DNA of 64,000 nt from assembly GCF_011320225.1 (NCBI RefSeq), contig NZ_JAAOEN010000004.1, forward strand, positions 186,001 to 250,000. Reading direction: 5' to 3'. Below are positions 45,875-54,430 of this stretch, in pieces (within the stretch, counting starts at the first letter, position 1; each line of letters opens with the position of its first letter). The stretch is from Phytoactinopolyspora limicola. GTDB taxonomy: Bacteria > Actinomycetota > Actinomycetes > Jiangellales > Jiangellaceae. Below the pieces are notes generated by a model that worked only from the letters and a program-made list of their open reading frames with translations, ran no database searches and was not told where the DNA came from. The position numbers and the translations under genes are program-made.

Positions 45875-45982
45875 TGACCTCTCCCCTGTCGTGATGGTTT
45901 TCCCCCGTGGCCGACACCGGACGACGTGGGCCGTCGGGTGCCGGATGGAGAGCTACTTCTTCGGTTGTGGGTGGTGCCGACG

Positions 45983-46456
45983 TCAGTGCCGCAACTCGGC
46001 GGCGGGTTCTGGCCGGCCGTCGCGTAGGGCCGCGATCTCGGCCTCGAAGTCCGCCAGTGTGTCGAACCCCCGATAGACGCTCGCGAAACGGAGGTAAGCA
46101 ACCTCGTCCAACGCCCGTAGGGGGACAAGGATGGCCAGCCCGACCTCGTTGCTCGGGATCTCGGCACATCCAGCGGCCCGGAAGTGCTCCTCGACCTGCT
46201 GCGCCAGCCGAGCCAGAGCGTCGTCGTCGACGCCTCGCCCCTGGCACGCCTTGCGGACGCCTACGACGATCTTGTCCCGGCTGAACGGCTCGACCACACC
46301 CGATCGCTTGACTACGGCGAGAGTCAATTGCTCAAGCGTAGTGAACCGGCGCTCACACGCCGGACATTGCCGACGCCTACGGATTGCCGCACCGTCATCC
46401 GCGGTCCGGCTGTCGACGACCCGGCTGTCAGGATGCCGGCAGAAGGGACAGTTCAT
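45983..46456 (-). CDS. nrdR: Ribonucleotide reductase repressor NrdR
   Basis: 157 residues. N-terminal zinc ribbon [17 protein letters not shown] ... [12 protein letters not shown], then the ATP-cone domain ([16 protein letters not shown]) that senses dATP/ATP. NrdR represses nrd genes when dATP is high. The frame is open 24 codons upstream, but MNCPFC is the invariant start of the family; ATG at 46456, with GGGAG about 11 nt upstream. First gene of nrdR-nrdJ. Confidence 0.95.
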   Translation of the reverse strand: MNCPFCRHPDSRVVDSRTADDGAAIRRRRQCPACERRFTTLEQLTLAVVKRSGVVEPFSRDKIVVGVRKACQGRGVDDDALARLAQQVEEHFRAAGCAEIPSNEVGLAILVPLRALDEVAYLRFASVYRGFDTLADFEAEIAALRDGRPEPAAELRH

Positions 46457-46540
46457 GCTTAACACCGCTCCCTTCCTGTGTATCACCTGTGGATGACCTG
46501 GGGACAATCTGTGTATCGCCAACCACAACCTGTGGACTAC

Positions 46541-46570
46541 TTACACATATGTAACTACTAGATATAGGGG
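46541..46570 (-). promoter_or_regulatory. Candidate NrdR box upstream of nrdRJ
   Basis: On the minus strand CCCCTATATCTAGTAG (46555-46570) matches the core of the NrdR consensus CwAtATnTwG. A second AT-rich dyad, ACATATGT, is centred 14 bp away (46545-46552); the usual partner spacing of about 31 bp is not met by a good match. The rest of 46457-46751 shows a direct repeat CTGTGTATC at 46476 and 46509 but no gene. Confidence 0.5.
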
Positions 46571-46751
46571 TAACGCTACGTCGCCCTCCGGCGGTTCGCA
46601 ACCACAACCGAGCCATTGCCGAAAGGGGACTCATCCGCGCTGGTCAACCCCACATAGCTGAATTCGCGTCGGCGCGTCGTGTGGCCGATCGACCAAACCA
46701 CCCACCGATATCACCGTTACCCACACAGCCGCGGTCCGGGGAGAACAGCCT

Positions 46752-47348
46752 CTACCCAGCAGCCATGGGCACCAACAGCCGGTCACCTGGCTGAATGTCA
46801 TGCACCGAGGTGAGGCCATTAATCTCCATGATCGCGTCGACCAACACACGCGGATCAGCACCCGGCTGCACCTCCTGCGCGACGCGCCACAAGGTGTCAC
46901 CAGCTTCGACCTGCACAGGAACGGTCTGAACGTTGGCATCCACACCACCGGACGCACGCACGAAGGGCACTACCGCGGCCGCGACGAGCACCAGCCAGAT
47001 CGCCGCCACCACCAAGCGACCTCGACGGGTCAGCCTGGAACCGTGCAGCGTCGGCGCCGCCGGCGTGGCGCAACCGTGCACCCGCCCCCTGGGCCGCACT
47101 GGACGAGGGGCCACGGCCGGGGCACGGCGGACGTCCACCGACCTCGCCGAGGCAACGCGCGGCATAGCGACCACCGCACCCGACTCGCCCGCGTCCATGA
47201 CATCGCCGCCAGGCTCACGCTCCCCCGCGACACGCCGGTGACGCGGGTATACGACGACGTTGTCCAGGTGCTCACGCTGCCCCACACCAGACCGAGCCGA
47301 CCGCTCCGCCGCGGGCGCCTGGACCGCTCCTGTGGTGATGATCGCCAT
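46752..47348 (-). CDS. LysM-domain membrane protein, SOS-linked (ChiZ-like position)
   Basis: 198 residues. A long basic cytoplasmic part, one transmembrane helix (about 111-130, LVVAAIWLVLVAAAVVPFV), then an extracellular LysM domain (about 145-195, QVEAGDTLWRVAQEVQPGAD ... IQPGDRLLVP) that binds glycan. It is divergent from lexA exactly like mycobacterial ChiZ (Rv2719c), an SOS-induced protein that blocks division. Sequence similarity to ChiZ beyond LysM is not obvious, so the role is inferred from position and the SOS box. ATG at 47348 with GGAGG 8 nt upstream. Confidence 0.85.
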   Translation of the reverse strand: MAIITTGAVQAPAAERSARSGVGQREHLDNVVVYPRHRRVAGEREPGGDVMDAGESGAVVAMPRVASARSVDVRRAPAVAPRPVRPRGRVHGCATPAAPTLHGSRLTRRGRLVVAAIWLVLVAAAVVPFVRASGGVDANVQTVPVQVEAGDTLWRVAQEVQPGADPRVLVDAIMEINGLTSVHDIQPGDRLLVPMAAG

Positions 47349-47391
47349 CGCCTCTACCTCCGGTTCCTTACGATCGAACAGCCACCCATAA

Positions 47392-47407
47392 CCGAACAGC
47401 CGTTCGA
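47392..47407 (-). promoter_or_regulatory. SOS box near the LysM gene
   Basis: CCGAACAGCCGTTCGA matches the actinobacterial LexA site TCGAAC-N4-GTTCGA with one mismatch. It is 44-59 bp upstream of the LysM gene start, so LexA would repress that gene. A half-site TCGAAC occurs at 47374-47379. Confidence 0.75.
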
Positions 47408-47461
47408 TAGAACATCCGTGCGAATATTTCTACAGGGCCCCACCGACAAAGTCGAGAAACA

Positions 47462-47477
47462 TCGAACAGATGTTTGA
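47462..47477 (+). promoter_or_regulatory. SOS box upstream of lexA
   Basis: TCGAACAGATGTTTGA fits TCGAAC-N4-GTTCGA with one mismatch. It lies 118-133 bp upstream of the lexA start and suits LexA autoregulation. Confidence 0.85.
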
Positions 47478-47594
47478 TCGTGTCGCTATTTCGGGCTAGC
47501 CTGACATCGTCAGCACCTGGCGCGGGACGGATCGACGACGGTGATCTTGCGGTCACCGCCGGGCCGTGCGGCACAACATTTCGGAGGTAGCGTC

Positions 47595-48341
47595 GTGGCG
47601 AGGCAGAGCAAGACTGAGCAAGGGTCGGGCAACCAAGACGGCACGCAAGGCGCCTCGGTCCACCAGTTCCCCGACCCCACCACTGGCGGCAGGCCCATCT
47701 TGACGCCGCGGCAGTGGAAGGTCCTTGAGGTTATTCGCGACTCCGTCGAGCGGCGAGGGTACCCGCCCAGCATGCGTGAGATTGGCGAGGCGGCCGGGCT
47801 CGCCAGCCCGTCGAGTGTGTCGCACCAGCTCACGGTGCTGGAGGCCAAGGGCTACATCCGGCGAGACCCCCACCGGCCGCGTGCCCTGGAGGTCCTCGCC
47901 CCACCACAGTCCGACGGACCAAGCGCTGAGGTGGCCGCCTCTCCCTCCGACGGCCCGATCTTGCCGGCGCCGTCGTACGTTCCGCTGGTTGGCCGCATCG
48001 CCGCGGGTGGTCCCGTCCTGGCTGAGCAAGCCGTCGAAGATGTCTTCCCGCTGCCGCGTGAACTCGTCGGCGAGGGCACCCTGTTCATGCTGAACGTCAC
48101 CGGAGACTCCATGGTCGATGCCGCCATCTGCGATGGTGACTGGGTTGTCGTCCGCCAGCAGCAGGTCGCGGAGAACGGTGAGATCGTCGCCGCCATGATC
48201 GACGGCGAGGCGACAGTGAAGACGTACAAGCAGCGCGATGGCAGCGTATGGCTGTTACCTCACAACGACGCTTACGAGCCGATTCCCGGCGACGACGCCA
48301 CCATTCTTGGGCGTGTTGTCGCCGTCATGCGCCGTATCTGA
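47595..48341 (+). CDS. lexA: SOS repressor LexA
   Basis: 248 residues. The N-terminal winged helix has [21 protein letters not shown] (56-77). The C-terminal S24 peptidase domain has the self-cleavage bond Ala137-Gly138 (IAAGG), catalytic Ser172 (TGDSM) and Lys209 (EATVK). RecA filaments trigger self-cleavage and open the SOS regulon. The GTG at 47595 is preceded by GGAGGT with 7 nt spacing; upstream in-frame codons are not family-like. A hairpin terminator follows. Confidence 0.97.
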   Translation: MARQSKTEQGSGNQDGTQGASVHQFPDPTTGGRPILTPRQWKVLEVIRDSVERRGYPPSMREIGEAAGLASPSSVSHQLTVLEAKGYIRRDPHRPRALEVLAPPQSDGPSAEVAASPSDGPILPAPSYVPLVGRIAAGGPVLAEQAVEDVFPLPRELVGEGTLFMLNVTGDSMVDAAICDGDWVVVRQQQVAENGEIVAAMIDGEATVKTYKQRDGSVWLLPHNDAYEPIPGDDATILGRVVAVMRRI

Positions 48342-48356
48342 CTCAGAACACTGGGG

Positions 48357-48393
48357 CCCGGAGCCGTGGGATCGTTGTCCCCGTGGCTCCGGG
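48357..48393 (+). terminator. lexA terminator hairpin
   Basis: CCCGGAGCC (48357-48365) pairs perfectly with GGCTCCGGG (48385-48393), followed by TTCTCC. It lies 16 bp after the lexA stop and 51 bp before the convergent dinG stop. Confidence 0.7.
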
Positions 48394-48443
48394 TTCTCCA
48401 TACTCGCGGATCCGTGACACCAGCGTGCGAGCGGGATCGCAGC

Positions 48444-50423
48444 TCAGTCTGAGACATTCAGCCTGCGAAGCGCCCCGGTCGCCACGGCACGGTCGGCGGT
48501 GAACCACATGGGTGGCAGCGAAGCTCGCAGATAGTTGCCGTACCTCGCCGTCACCAGCCGTGGATCCAGCACAGCGACCACTCCGCGGTCGGTGGATCGA
48601 CGAATCAACCGGCCAGAACCCTGCGCCAGCAACAGCGCGGCATGGTTGGCCGCCACCGTCATGAACCCGTTTCCACCGTTCTTCTCCACCCAGCGCTGAC
48701 GGGCGGAGCTCAACGGCTCGTCCGGGCGCGGGAACGGAATGCGATCGATCACAACCAGGTGGCATGCCGCCCCCGGCACGTCGACCCCCTGCCACAGCGA
48801 GAGGGTTCCAAAGAGGCTGGTAGCCGGATCCTCGGTGAACTTGCGCACCAACGTCGGCACGATGTCCTCGCCCTGACACAGAATCGACATGTCGGGGAGC
48901 CGCTCGCGTACGGCCGCGGCAGCCTCTTCGGCCGCACGACGCGAGGAGAACAGGCCGAGGGTGCGGCCACCGGCCGCCGATACCAGCTCAGCGAGTGCAT
49001 CGACCGCCTCTGGACGTAATCCGTCCCGCCCTGGAGGCGGTAGGTCACGTGCCACGTAGAGGATGGCCTGTTTGCTGTAGTCGAACGGCGATCCCACGTC
49101 CAGGCCGTCCCAGCGCGGCGCGTTATCGCCCATCAGGCCGAACGTCCCGGCTACGGCGTCGAATGTCCCGCCCAGCTCGAGTGTCGCCGACGTTGCTACC
49201 ACGGTGGTTTCACCGAACAGCTTGTCGCGTAACAGACCGGCGACCGACAGCGGCGCCACCCGCAAAACTCGCCCGCTGCGCTGCCGCTCCTCGGTCCAGA
49301 CAACATCGTGCTCGTTCTCCGCCACGATCCGCTCGGCGGTGGTGAAGATGTCGTCGACCATGGTTTTCGCCGCCCGGCGGGCCGCCTCGACATCAGGTTC
49401 GCGATCTTCTTTGGCGGTGGTGCTGAAGCCGGACACTACCGCTCGTGCGGCATCGCGTAGGTCGACGAGTGCGCCCTGGAGTCGCTCGGGCAGTTCGTCG
49501 AGGCGGCCGGCGGGAGCGTCGTCGAGGGCCTGCCGGAGCCGCTCACCGGCGAGTCGCAGCTCACCGGCGTCTCCCTCACCAACATGGGCGCGGCACCTGG
49601 TGGCGGCCCGATCCACCACGCCTGGCCACAGGTCCGCCGCCGCCACGCTGGTGACCCGCGCCACCAGTTCGTGCGCCTCGTCGACGATGGCCGCGTCGTA
49701 TTCGGGTAGTACCGGCACCCCTTCGAGTGCGTTGATGGCGAGCAGTGCATGGTTGGTCACCACGAGATCGGCGTCGCCGGCTCGATGACGGGCTCGTTCG
49801 GCGAAACATTCGGTGCCGTAGGGACACCTGGTGGCCCCCAGACACTCCCGTGCGCTCACCGATACTTGGGTCCAGGCTCGGTCGCTCACCCCGGGTTCCA
49901 GACGGTCGCGGTCGCCCGTGCCGCCCTCCTCCGCCTGCTCCTCCGCCCACTCCCGCACCCGCAACACCTCGGCCCCCAGTGACCCTGAGGTGACCTCCTC
50001 CGCCGATACGAGCTCACCCTGGTCGTCCGGCACGCCGTCGCGCACCCGGTGCAGACAGGCATAGTTGGCGCGCCCCTTGAGGGTGGCCCAGCGTGGCGCC
50101 CGGCCGATCAGCGGCGCCGCGGCATCAGCTAAGAGGGGCAGGTCGCGGTCGACGAGCTGGGCCTGCAACGCCAGGGTGGCCGTGGCGACCACCACCGGCT
50201 CCCCCTCCTGGGTGGCATGTAATAGTGCCGGCACGAGGTACGCCAGCGACTTTCCAGTACCCGTTCCCGCCTGCACCAGCAGGTGCTTCCGGGTGCCGAT
50301 GGCACTGTCGACGGCTTCGGCCATCTGCATCTGGCCAGCGCGATGTGTGCCACCCAGAGCGTCGACCACCGCGGTGAGCAGCTCTTTTGTATCGACGTCG
50401 GGTTTGGTGGACGACTCGCTCAT
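48444..50423 (-). CDS. dinG: DinG/XPD-type ATP-dependent DNA helicase
   Basis: 659 residues. Superfamily 2 helicase: Walker A VQAGTGTGKSLAYLVPALL, DEAH box VDEAHELV, C-terminal motifs around SLWQGVDVPGA and QGSGRLIRRSTDRG. Four Cys between (YACLHRV ... ECLGATRCPYGTECF) fit the iron-sulfur cluster of XPD/DinG helicases. The family unwinds 5' to 3', including R-loops and forked DNA. It converges on lexA; I see no SOS box at its own start. ATG at 50423. Confidence 0.9.
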   Translation of the reverse strand: MSESSTKPDVDTKELLTAVVDALGGTHRAGQMQMAEAVDSAIGTRKHLLVQAGTGTGKSLAYLVPALLHATQEGEPVVVATATLALQAQLVDRDLPLLADAAAPLIGRAPRWATLKGRANYACLHRVRDGVPDDQGELVSAEEVTSGSLGAEVLRVREWAEEQAEEGGTGDRDRLEPGVSDRAWTQVSVSARECLGATRCPYGTECFAERARHRAGDADLVVTNHALLAINALEGVPVLPEYDAAIVDEAHELVARVTSVAAADLWPGVVDRAATRCRAHVGEGDAGELRLAGERLRQALDDAPAGRLDELPERLQGALVDLRDAARAVVSGFSTTAKEDREPDVEAARRAAKTMVDDIFTTAERIVAENEHDVVWTEERQRSGRVLRVAPLSVAGLLRDKLFGETTVVATSATLELGGTFDAVAGTFGLMGDNAPRWDGLDVGSPFDYSKQAILYVARDLPPPGRDGLRPEAVDALAELVSAAGGRTLGLFSSRRAAEEAAAAVRERLPDMSILCQGEDIVPTLVRKFTEDPATSLFGTLSLWQGVDVPGAACHLVVIDRIPFPRPDEPLSSARQRWVEKNGGNGFMTVAANHAALLLAQGSGRLIRRSTDRGVVAVLDPRLVTARYGNYLRASLPPMWFTADRAVATGALRRLNVSD

Positions 50424-50488
50424 CCCGCGAGGCTACACGTGTGATGCCCGGGCACGGTCGCTGCCGGCGGCCATGATGGAATCGAGCA

Positions 50489-52330
50489 ATGAGTGATAAC
50501 GCCGTTCCGCTGATCCCCCGCGAGGTCCTGTTCGGCAACCCCGAACGGGTCACGCCGAGCCTGTCCCCCGACGGCACCAGGATCGGGTTCGTCGCACCCG
50601 ATGATGGTGTACTCAACGTCTGGGTCGGCCCGGCCGATGATCCAGCGGCGGCGCGCCCGGTCACCTTCGATCGTGGCCGCGGCATCCGCGGGTACGACTT
50701 CTGCCACGACGACAAAACACTCGTCTATCTGCAGGACACCGATGGCGACGAGGACTGGCGGCTGTACGCACTCGACCTCGACTCCGGTGAGGCGCAGTTG
50801 CTCACCCCCCAGTCCGGGGTCACGGCCGGGGTGCTGGCCCACAATCGTTGGCACCCGACCACCATGCTGATCGGACTCAACGCCGACGACCCCGCACTTC
50901 ATGACATCTACCGGCTCGACCTCACCACTCGCGAGATCGAGAAGGTCGAGACCAACCCCGGCTACGCGGGCTGGATGGTCGATGTCGACCTGAACGTCCG
51001 GGGTGGTATGGCGATGACCGAGGACGGCGGCGCCGTTGTGTACCTGCGCAACCCGCGGACCGGCGTCGACGAGCCGTGGATGGAGATAGGTGCCGACGAT
51101 GTCGCCGGCACCGGTGTGCTCAGCTTCAGCCGCGACAACACCTCCGTGTTGGTGCTGTCGAGTGTTGATGCCAACGCCTCCCGGTTGTTGCGCGTCGACC
51201 TCAGCACCGGCGCGGAGACGGTCCTGGCCGAAGACCCCGAGTACGACGTCGGCGGCGTCACGCTGCACCCGGAAACACTGGAGCCGCAGGGTGTCACCTT
51301 CATCAAAGATCACAAGGTGTGGGTCCACCTCGACCCCGAGTTCGGGGCCGAGATCGACTACCTGCGCGCTCAGCTACACGGCGAGGTGGGGATCTCCCGG
51401 CCCGTGCGCGACGACCGCCGGTGGATGGTGCACGACATGCTCTCCGACGGCCCGGTCCGCTACTACGTCTTCGATCGCGACACCCGCGAGCTCACCTTCC
51501 TCTTCTCGCACCGGCCGGAGCTCGAGGACTATCAGCTCACCGAGATGGAGCCGTTCAGCTATACCGCCCGCGACGGCCTCACCATCCACGGCTACCTGAG
51601 CTTTCCGCCGGGTGTCGATCGGGAGAACCTGCCGGCCGTGCTGAACGTCCACGGCGGCCCGTGGGCCCGTGACGTCTGGGGATTCGATCCCGAGGCTCAG
51701 TGGTTCGCCAACCGTGGATACCTCTGTGTTCAGATCAACTTCCGCGGCTCCACGGGTTATGGCAAGGCGTTCGGCAACGCCGGCAACAAACAGTGGTCGA
51801 AGGCGATGCACACCGACCTGCTCGACGCTGTCGACCACCTCGCCGGCCTCGGCTGGATCGACCGCGACCGGGTCGGCATCTACGGCGCGTCGTACGGCGG
51901 ATACGCCGCGCTGGTCGGGGCGGCCTTCACCCCCGACGTGTTCCGCTGCGCCGTCGACCTCGTCGGTCCATCCAACCTGCTCACGTTGCTCACCTCGATT
52001 CCGGAGTACTGGAAACCGCAGATCGCGTTTATGTACTCCCGGGTCGGCAACCCGGAGACGGAGAAAGACTTCCTGTGGGCGGCGTCTCCGTTGTCGCGGG
52101 TCGACGACATCCGTATCCCCATCCTCGTCGCCCAGGGGAAGAACGATCCACGGGTGAAAGAAGCCGAGGCGGAGCAGATCGTCAACGCCTTGATCAAGAA
52201 GGGTATCGACCACCAGTACCTGCTGTTCGAGGATGAGGGCCACGGTCTGGCCCGCCCCGAGAACCGGGAGCGTTTCTACGCCGCGGCCGAGGCGTTCCTG
52301 GCGCAGCATCTCGGCGGTCGCGCCGAATAA
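50489..52330 (+). CDS. S9-family prolyl oligopeptidase/acylaminoacyl peptidase
   Basis: 613 residues. An N-terminal beta-propeller (about 1-330, repeated Asp-box-like strands such as DTDGDEDWRLYALDLDSGE) guards a C-terminal alpha/beta-hydrolase domain. The nucleophile is Ser468 in GASYGGYAAL; acid AQGKNDPRV; His in EDEGHGLARPENR. No signal peptide, so it is cytoplasmic and probably trims peptides. ATG at 50489, no strong ribosome binding site. Monocistronic. Confidence 0.9.
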   Translation: MSDNAVPLIPREVLFGNPERVTPSLSPDGTRIGFVAPDDGVLNVWVGPADDPAAARPVTFDRGRGIRGYDFCHDDKTLVYLQDTDGDEDWRLYALDLDSGEAQLLTPQSGVTAGVLAHNRWHPTTMLIGLNADDPALHDIYRLDLTTREIEKVETNPGYAGWMVDVDLNVRGGMAMTEDGGAVVYLRNPRTGVDEPWMEIGADDVAGTGVLSFSRDNTSVLVLSSVDANASRLLRVDLSTGAETVLAEDPEYDVGGVTLHPETLEPQGVTFIKDHKVWVHLDPEFGAEIDYLRAQLHGEVGISRPVRDDRRWMVHDMLSDGPVRYYVFDRDTRELTFLFSHRPELEDYQLTEMEPFSYTARDGLTIHGYLSFPPGVDRENLPAVLNVHGGPWARDVWGFDPEAQWFANRGYLCVQINFRGSTGYGKAFGNAGNKQWSKAMHTDLLDAVDHLAGLGWIDRDRVGIYGASYGGYAALVGAAFTPDVFRCAVDLVGPSNLLTLLTSIPEYWKPQIAFMYSRVGNPETEKDFLWAASPLSRVDDIRIPILVAQGKNDPRVKEAEAEQIVNALIKKGIDHQYLLFEDEGHGLARPENRERFYAAAEAFLAQHLGGRAE

Positions 52331-52337
52331 TCTAATC

Positions 52338-52377
52338 GATCACCGCGCCTGGCACCGCCGTGCCAGGCGCGGTGATC
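52338..52377. terminator. Bidirectional terminator between S9 peptidase and hflX
   Basis: A 17-bp perfect stem (52338-52354 with 52361-52377, GATCACCGCGCCTGGCA) and a 6-nt loop, between two convergent stop codons. The TAAT run on one side and GATC ends fit a two-way terminator. Confidence 0.85.
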
Positions 52378-52417
52378 ACGTATGACCGCGCGAGTGTGTT
52401 GGCTGGTGACGGTGGCG

Positions 52418-53920
52418 CTACCCGGAGTACTGAGCGAGCGCCGCCGCGAGCCCCTCCGACACCCGCGCCCGGACATGGGTGCCGTCGGCTTCGTGGTTCA
52501 TCGAGATGACCTCGCCGGACGAGTGGATCTTCGAGATCAGCTCACCTCGCTCGTACGGCACAACAGCGGCTACCTCGACGGGTGGCCGCGGCAGTTCGCG
52601 CTCGACGACGGCCCGCAACTCGTCGACACCCTGGCCGCTGTGTGCGGACACCGCAACCGATCGAGACTCGGCCCGTAGTAACCGGGTCACGGCGAATGGC
52701 TCGGCCGCGTCGATCTTGTTGACCGCGACGATCTCCGGAACGTCCTCGGCACCGATCTCGGTCAGTACGTCCCGAACGGCACGTAGCTGGCCTTCTGGAT
52801 CTGGATGGGAACCGTCGACGACGTGGACCAGCAGGTCAGCATCGGCCACCTCTTCCAGGGTGGACCGGAACGACTCCACCAGTTCGTGTGGAAGATGCCG
52901 GACGAACCCGACGGTGTCGGTGACGGTGTAACCGCGGCCGTCCGGGGTGTGGGCGCGTCGAACAGTGGGGTCAAGAGTGGCGAACAGGGCATCCTCGACC
53001 AGCACGCCCGCTCCGGTGAGCCGGTTGAGCAGCGACGACTTGCCGGCGTTGGTGTACCCGACGATGGCTACCGCCGGGACGGCGTTGCGCCGCCGGCCAG
53101 CGCGTTTGGTCTCCCGTGCGGTGTGCATATGGGCCAGGTCACGGCGCAGCTTGGCCATCCGGGTGCGGATCCGGCGGCGGTCGGTCTCGAGTTTGGTCTC
53201 GCCTGGACCGCGAGTGCCGACGCCACCGCCGGCGCCGCCGGCTCGGCCACCGGCCTGCCGGGACAGGCTGTCACCCCAACCTCGGAGCCGCTGCGACAGA
53301 TAATCCAGCTGCGCGAGCTCGACCTGGGCTTTACCTTCCCGGCTCTTGGCGTGCTGCGCGAAGATGTCCAGGATCAGCATGGTGCGGTCGATGACCTTCA
53401 CCTTGACCCGGTCTTCCAGGTTGCGTAGCTGCGAGGCGGACAGCTCTCCGTCGCAGATCACGGTGTCGGCCCCGGTGGCCAGTACCACCTCACGTAGTTC
53501 GTCGACCTTGCCGGAGCCAATAAACGTCGCCGGGTCAGGTTGGCTGCGGCGCTGCACGAGCCCCTCCAACACAACCGAGCCGGCCGTCTCGGCGAGGGCG
53601 GCGAGTTCGATCAAGGAGTTGTCAGCATCGGCTGCGACGCCGCCGGCCCACACCCCGGCGAGCACCACCCGTTCGAGCCGGAGCTGCCGGTACTCGACCT
53701 CGGTGACCTCTTCGAGCTCGGTGGACAGCGATGCGATCCGGCGCAACGAGTGCCGATCTTCGAGATCGAACTGGCCAGTGGTGGCCGCGTCATCCAAGCC
53801 GGAAAAGGTGGCCGCGGCGCTTGCTTGCGGCTCAAGAGCGGGCGCGTCAGCGCCTTCGACAGTAGCGATCGTCTCGACGGGCGATTCGATGGCGGAGACC
53901 GATTCTGGACTAGTGGTCAT
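52418..53920 (-). CDS. hflX: GTPase HflX
   Basis: Ribosome-associated GTPase that rescues or splits stalled ribosomes under stress, 500 residues. The N-terminal HflX domain has RRSQPDPATFIGSGKVDEL; a Gly-rich linker (GGRAGGAGGGVGTRGPGE) precedes the G domain with P-loop VGYTNAGKSSLLN, FATLDPTVRR and DTVGFVRHLPHELVESF. The first 70 residues are a variable extension. In order miaA-dapF-hflX, as in other actinobacteria. Confidence 0.94.
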   Translation of the reverse strand: MTTSPESVSAIESPVETIATVEGADAPALEPQASAAATFSGLDDAATTGQFDLEDRHSLRRIASLSTELEEVTEVEYRQLRLERVVLAGVWAGGVAADADNSLIELAALAETAGSVVLEGLVQRRSQPDPATFIGSGKVDELREVVLATGADTVICDGELSASQLRNLEDRVKVKVIDRTMLILDIFAQHAKSREGKAQVELAQLDYLSQRLRGWGDSLSRQAGGRAGGAGGGVGTRGPGETKLETDRRRIRTRMAKLRRDLAHMHTARETKRAGRRRNAVPAVAIVGYTNAGKSSLLNRLTGAGVLVEDALFATLDPTVRRAHTPDGRGYTVTDTVGFVRHLPHELVESFRSTLEEVADADLLVHVVDGSHPDPEGQLRAVRDVLTEIGAEDVPEIVAVNKIDAAEPFAVTRLLRAESRSVAVSAHSGQGVDELRAVVERELPRPPVEVAAVVPYERGELISKIHSSGEVISMNHEADGTHVRARVSEGLAAALAQYSG

Positions 53921-54080
53921 GCTCCTTCTTCCGCCCCCAATCCGGGGGCTGCGGCTATGACAAGCTTACTCTTCAAGAACGCGAGCGCGGCGCCCGATCA
54001 TCCCGGAACACCAGGATGACACGGACGCCGCGCGGGATCATCTCTATTTCGGCCAGCCCGCCGTCACCGGCATCAGCAGC

Positions 54081-54239
54081 TCACGAACTCGACCGCTGGC
54101 CCGTCGACGCGGCCAGGCGTAGGGCCGTCACACTTCGAGCGGACACGGCTTGCCGGTCCCTCCGCCTGGCGGCGCGCCGACGGGAGCGTAGAGCCGCCGT
54201 GCGGGCTATCTCTCGACGCTCGACCTCTGTTTTGGTCAT
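54081..54239 (-). CDS. Possible small basic protein upstream of hflX
   Basis: A 52-codon frame starting at an ATG with AGAGGTGA 8 nt upstream. The product begins MTKTEVERREIARTAAL and is very rich in Arg and Ala. I do not recognise it. The frame continues after its TGA for 35 codons to a second stop at 53973-53975, with a protein-like ending (EIEMIPRGVRVILVFRDD), so a longer ancestral gene broken by a nonsense codon is possible. It is too short for firm support. Confidence 0.35.
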   Translation of the reverse strand: MTKTEVERREIARTAALRSRRRAARRRDRQAVSARSVTALRLAASTGQRSSS

Positions 54240-54387
54240 ATCCGTCACCTCTTCCGAACGGTGGCCATCCCCCGCGGAGAGCCACCACTAACGACGTTAT
54301 CCGCTTCCTACGCGCTAGCCATCAGCCCGCAGTTGGCTATCGATGTCGTCCTATAGGAGGAGACGTCCCTGACGGCCATCAGGATGC

Positions 54388-54403
54388 TGTGACGTGCGTC
54401 ACA
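54388..54403. promoter_or_regulatory. CRP/GlxR-like palindrome
   Basis: TGTGACGTGCGTCACA is a perfect TGTGA-N6-TCACA dyad, the CRP-family consensus. It is 27 bp past the dapF stop and about 150 bp upstream of the small ORF/hflX unit, so it may regulate the latter. No regulator gene is in the window. Confidence 0.5.
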
Positions 54404-54430
54404 CCCTTGTACGCTGCGTGAAAGCCGGGT

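Larger units (their letters stand above)
53921..54430. other. Interval dapF-hflX with one doubtful small ORF
   Basis: 510 bp. It contains a short minus-strand ORF and a CRP-like palindrome, both listed separately. An hflX ribosome binding site GAAGGAG is near 53925-53931. Nothing else is recognisable. Confidence 0.5.

Noticed and set aside
46480-46540. DnaA boxes (TGTGGAT words) near nrdR
   Set aside because: Only one-mismatch single words, no cluster and no dnaA/dnaN nearby, so no origin is supported.
54016-54291. 91-residue plus-strand frame between dapF and hflX
   Set aside because: Arg/Ser-rich shadow of the opposite strand with no ribosome binding site.
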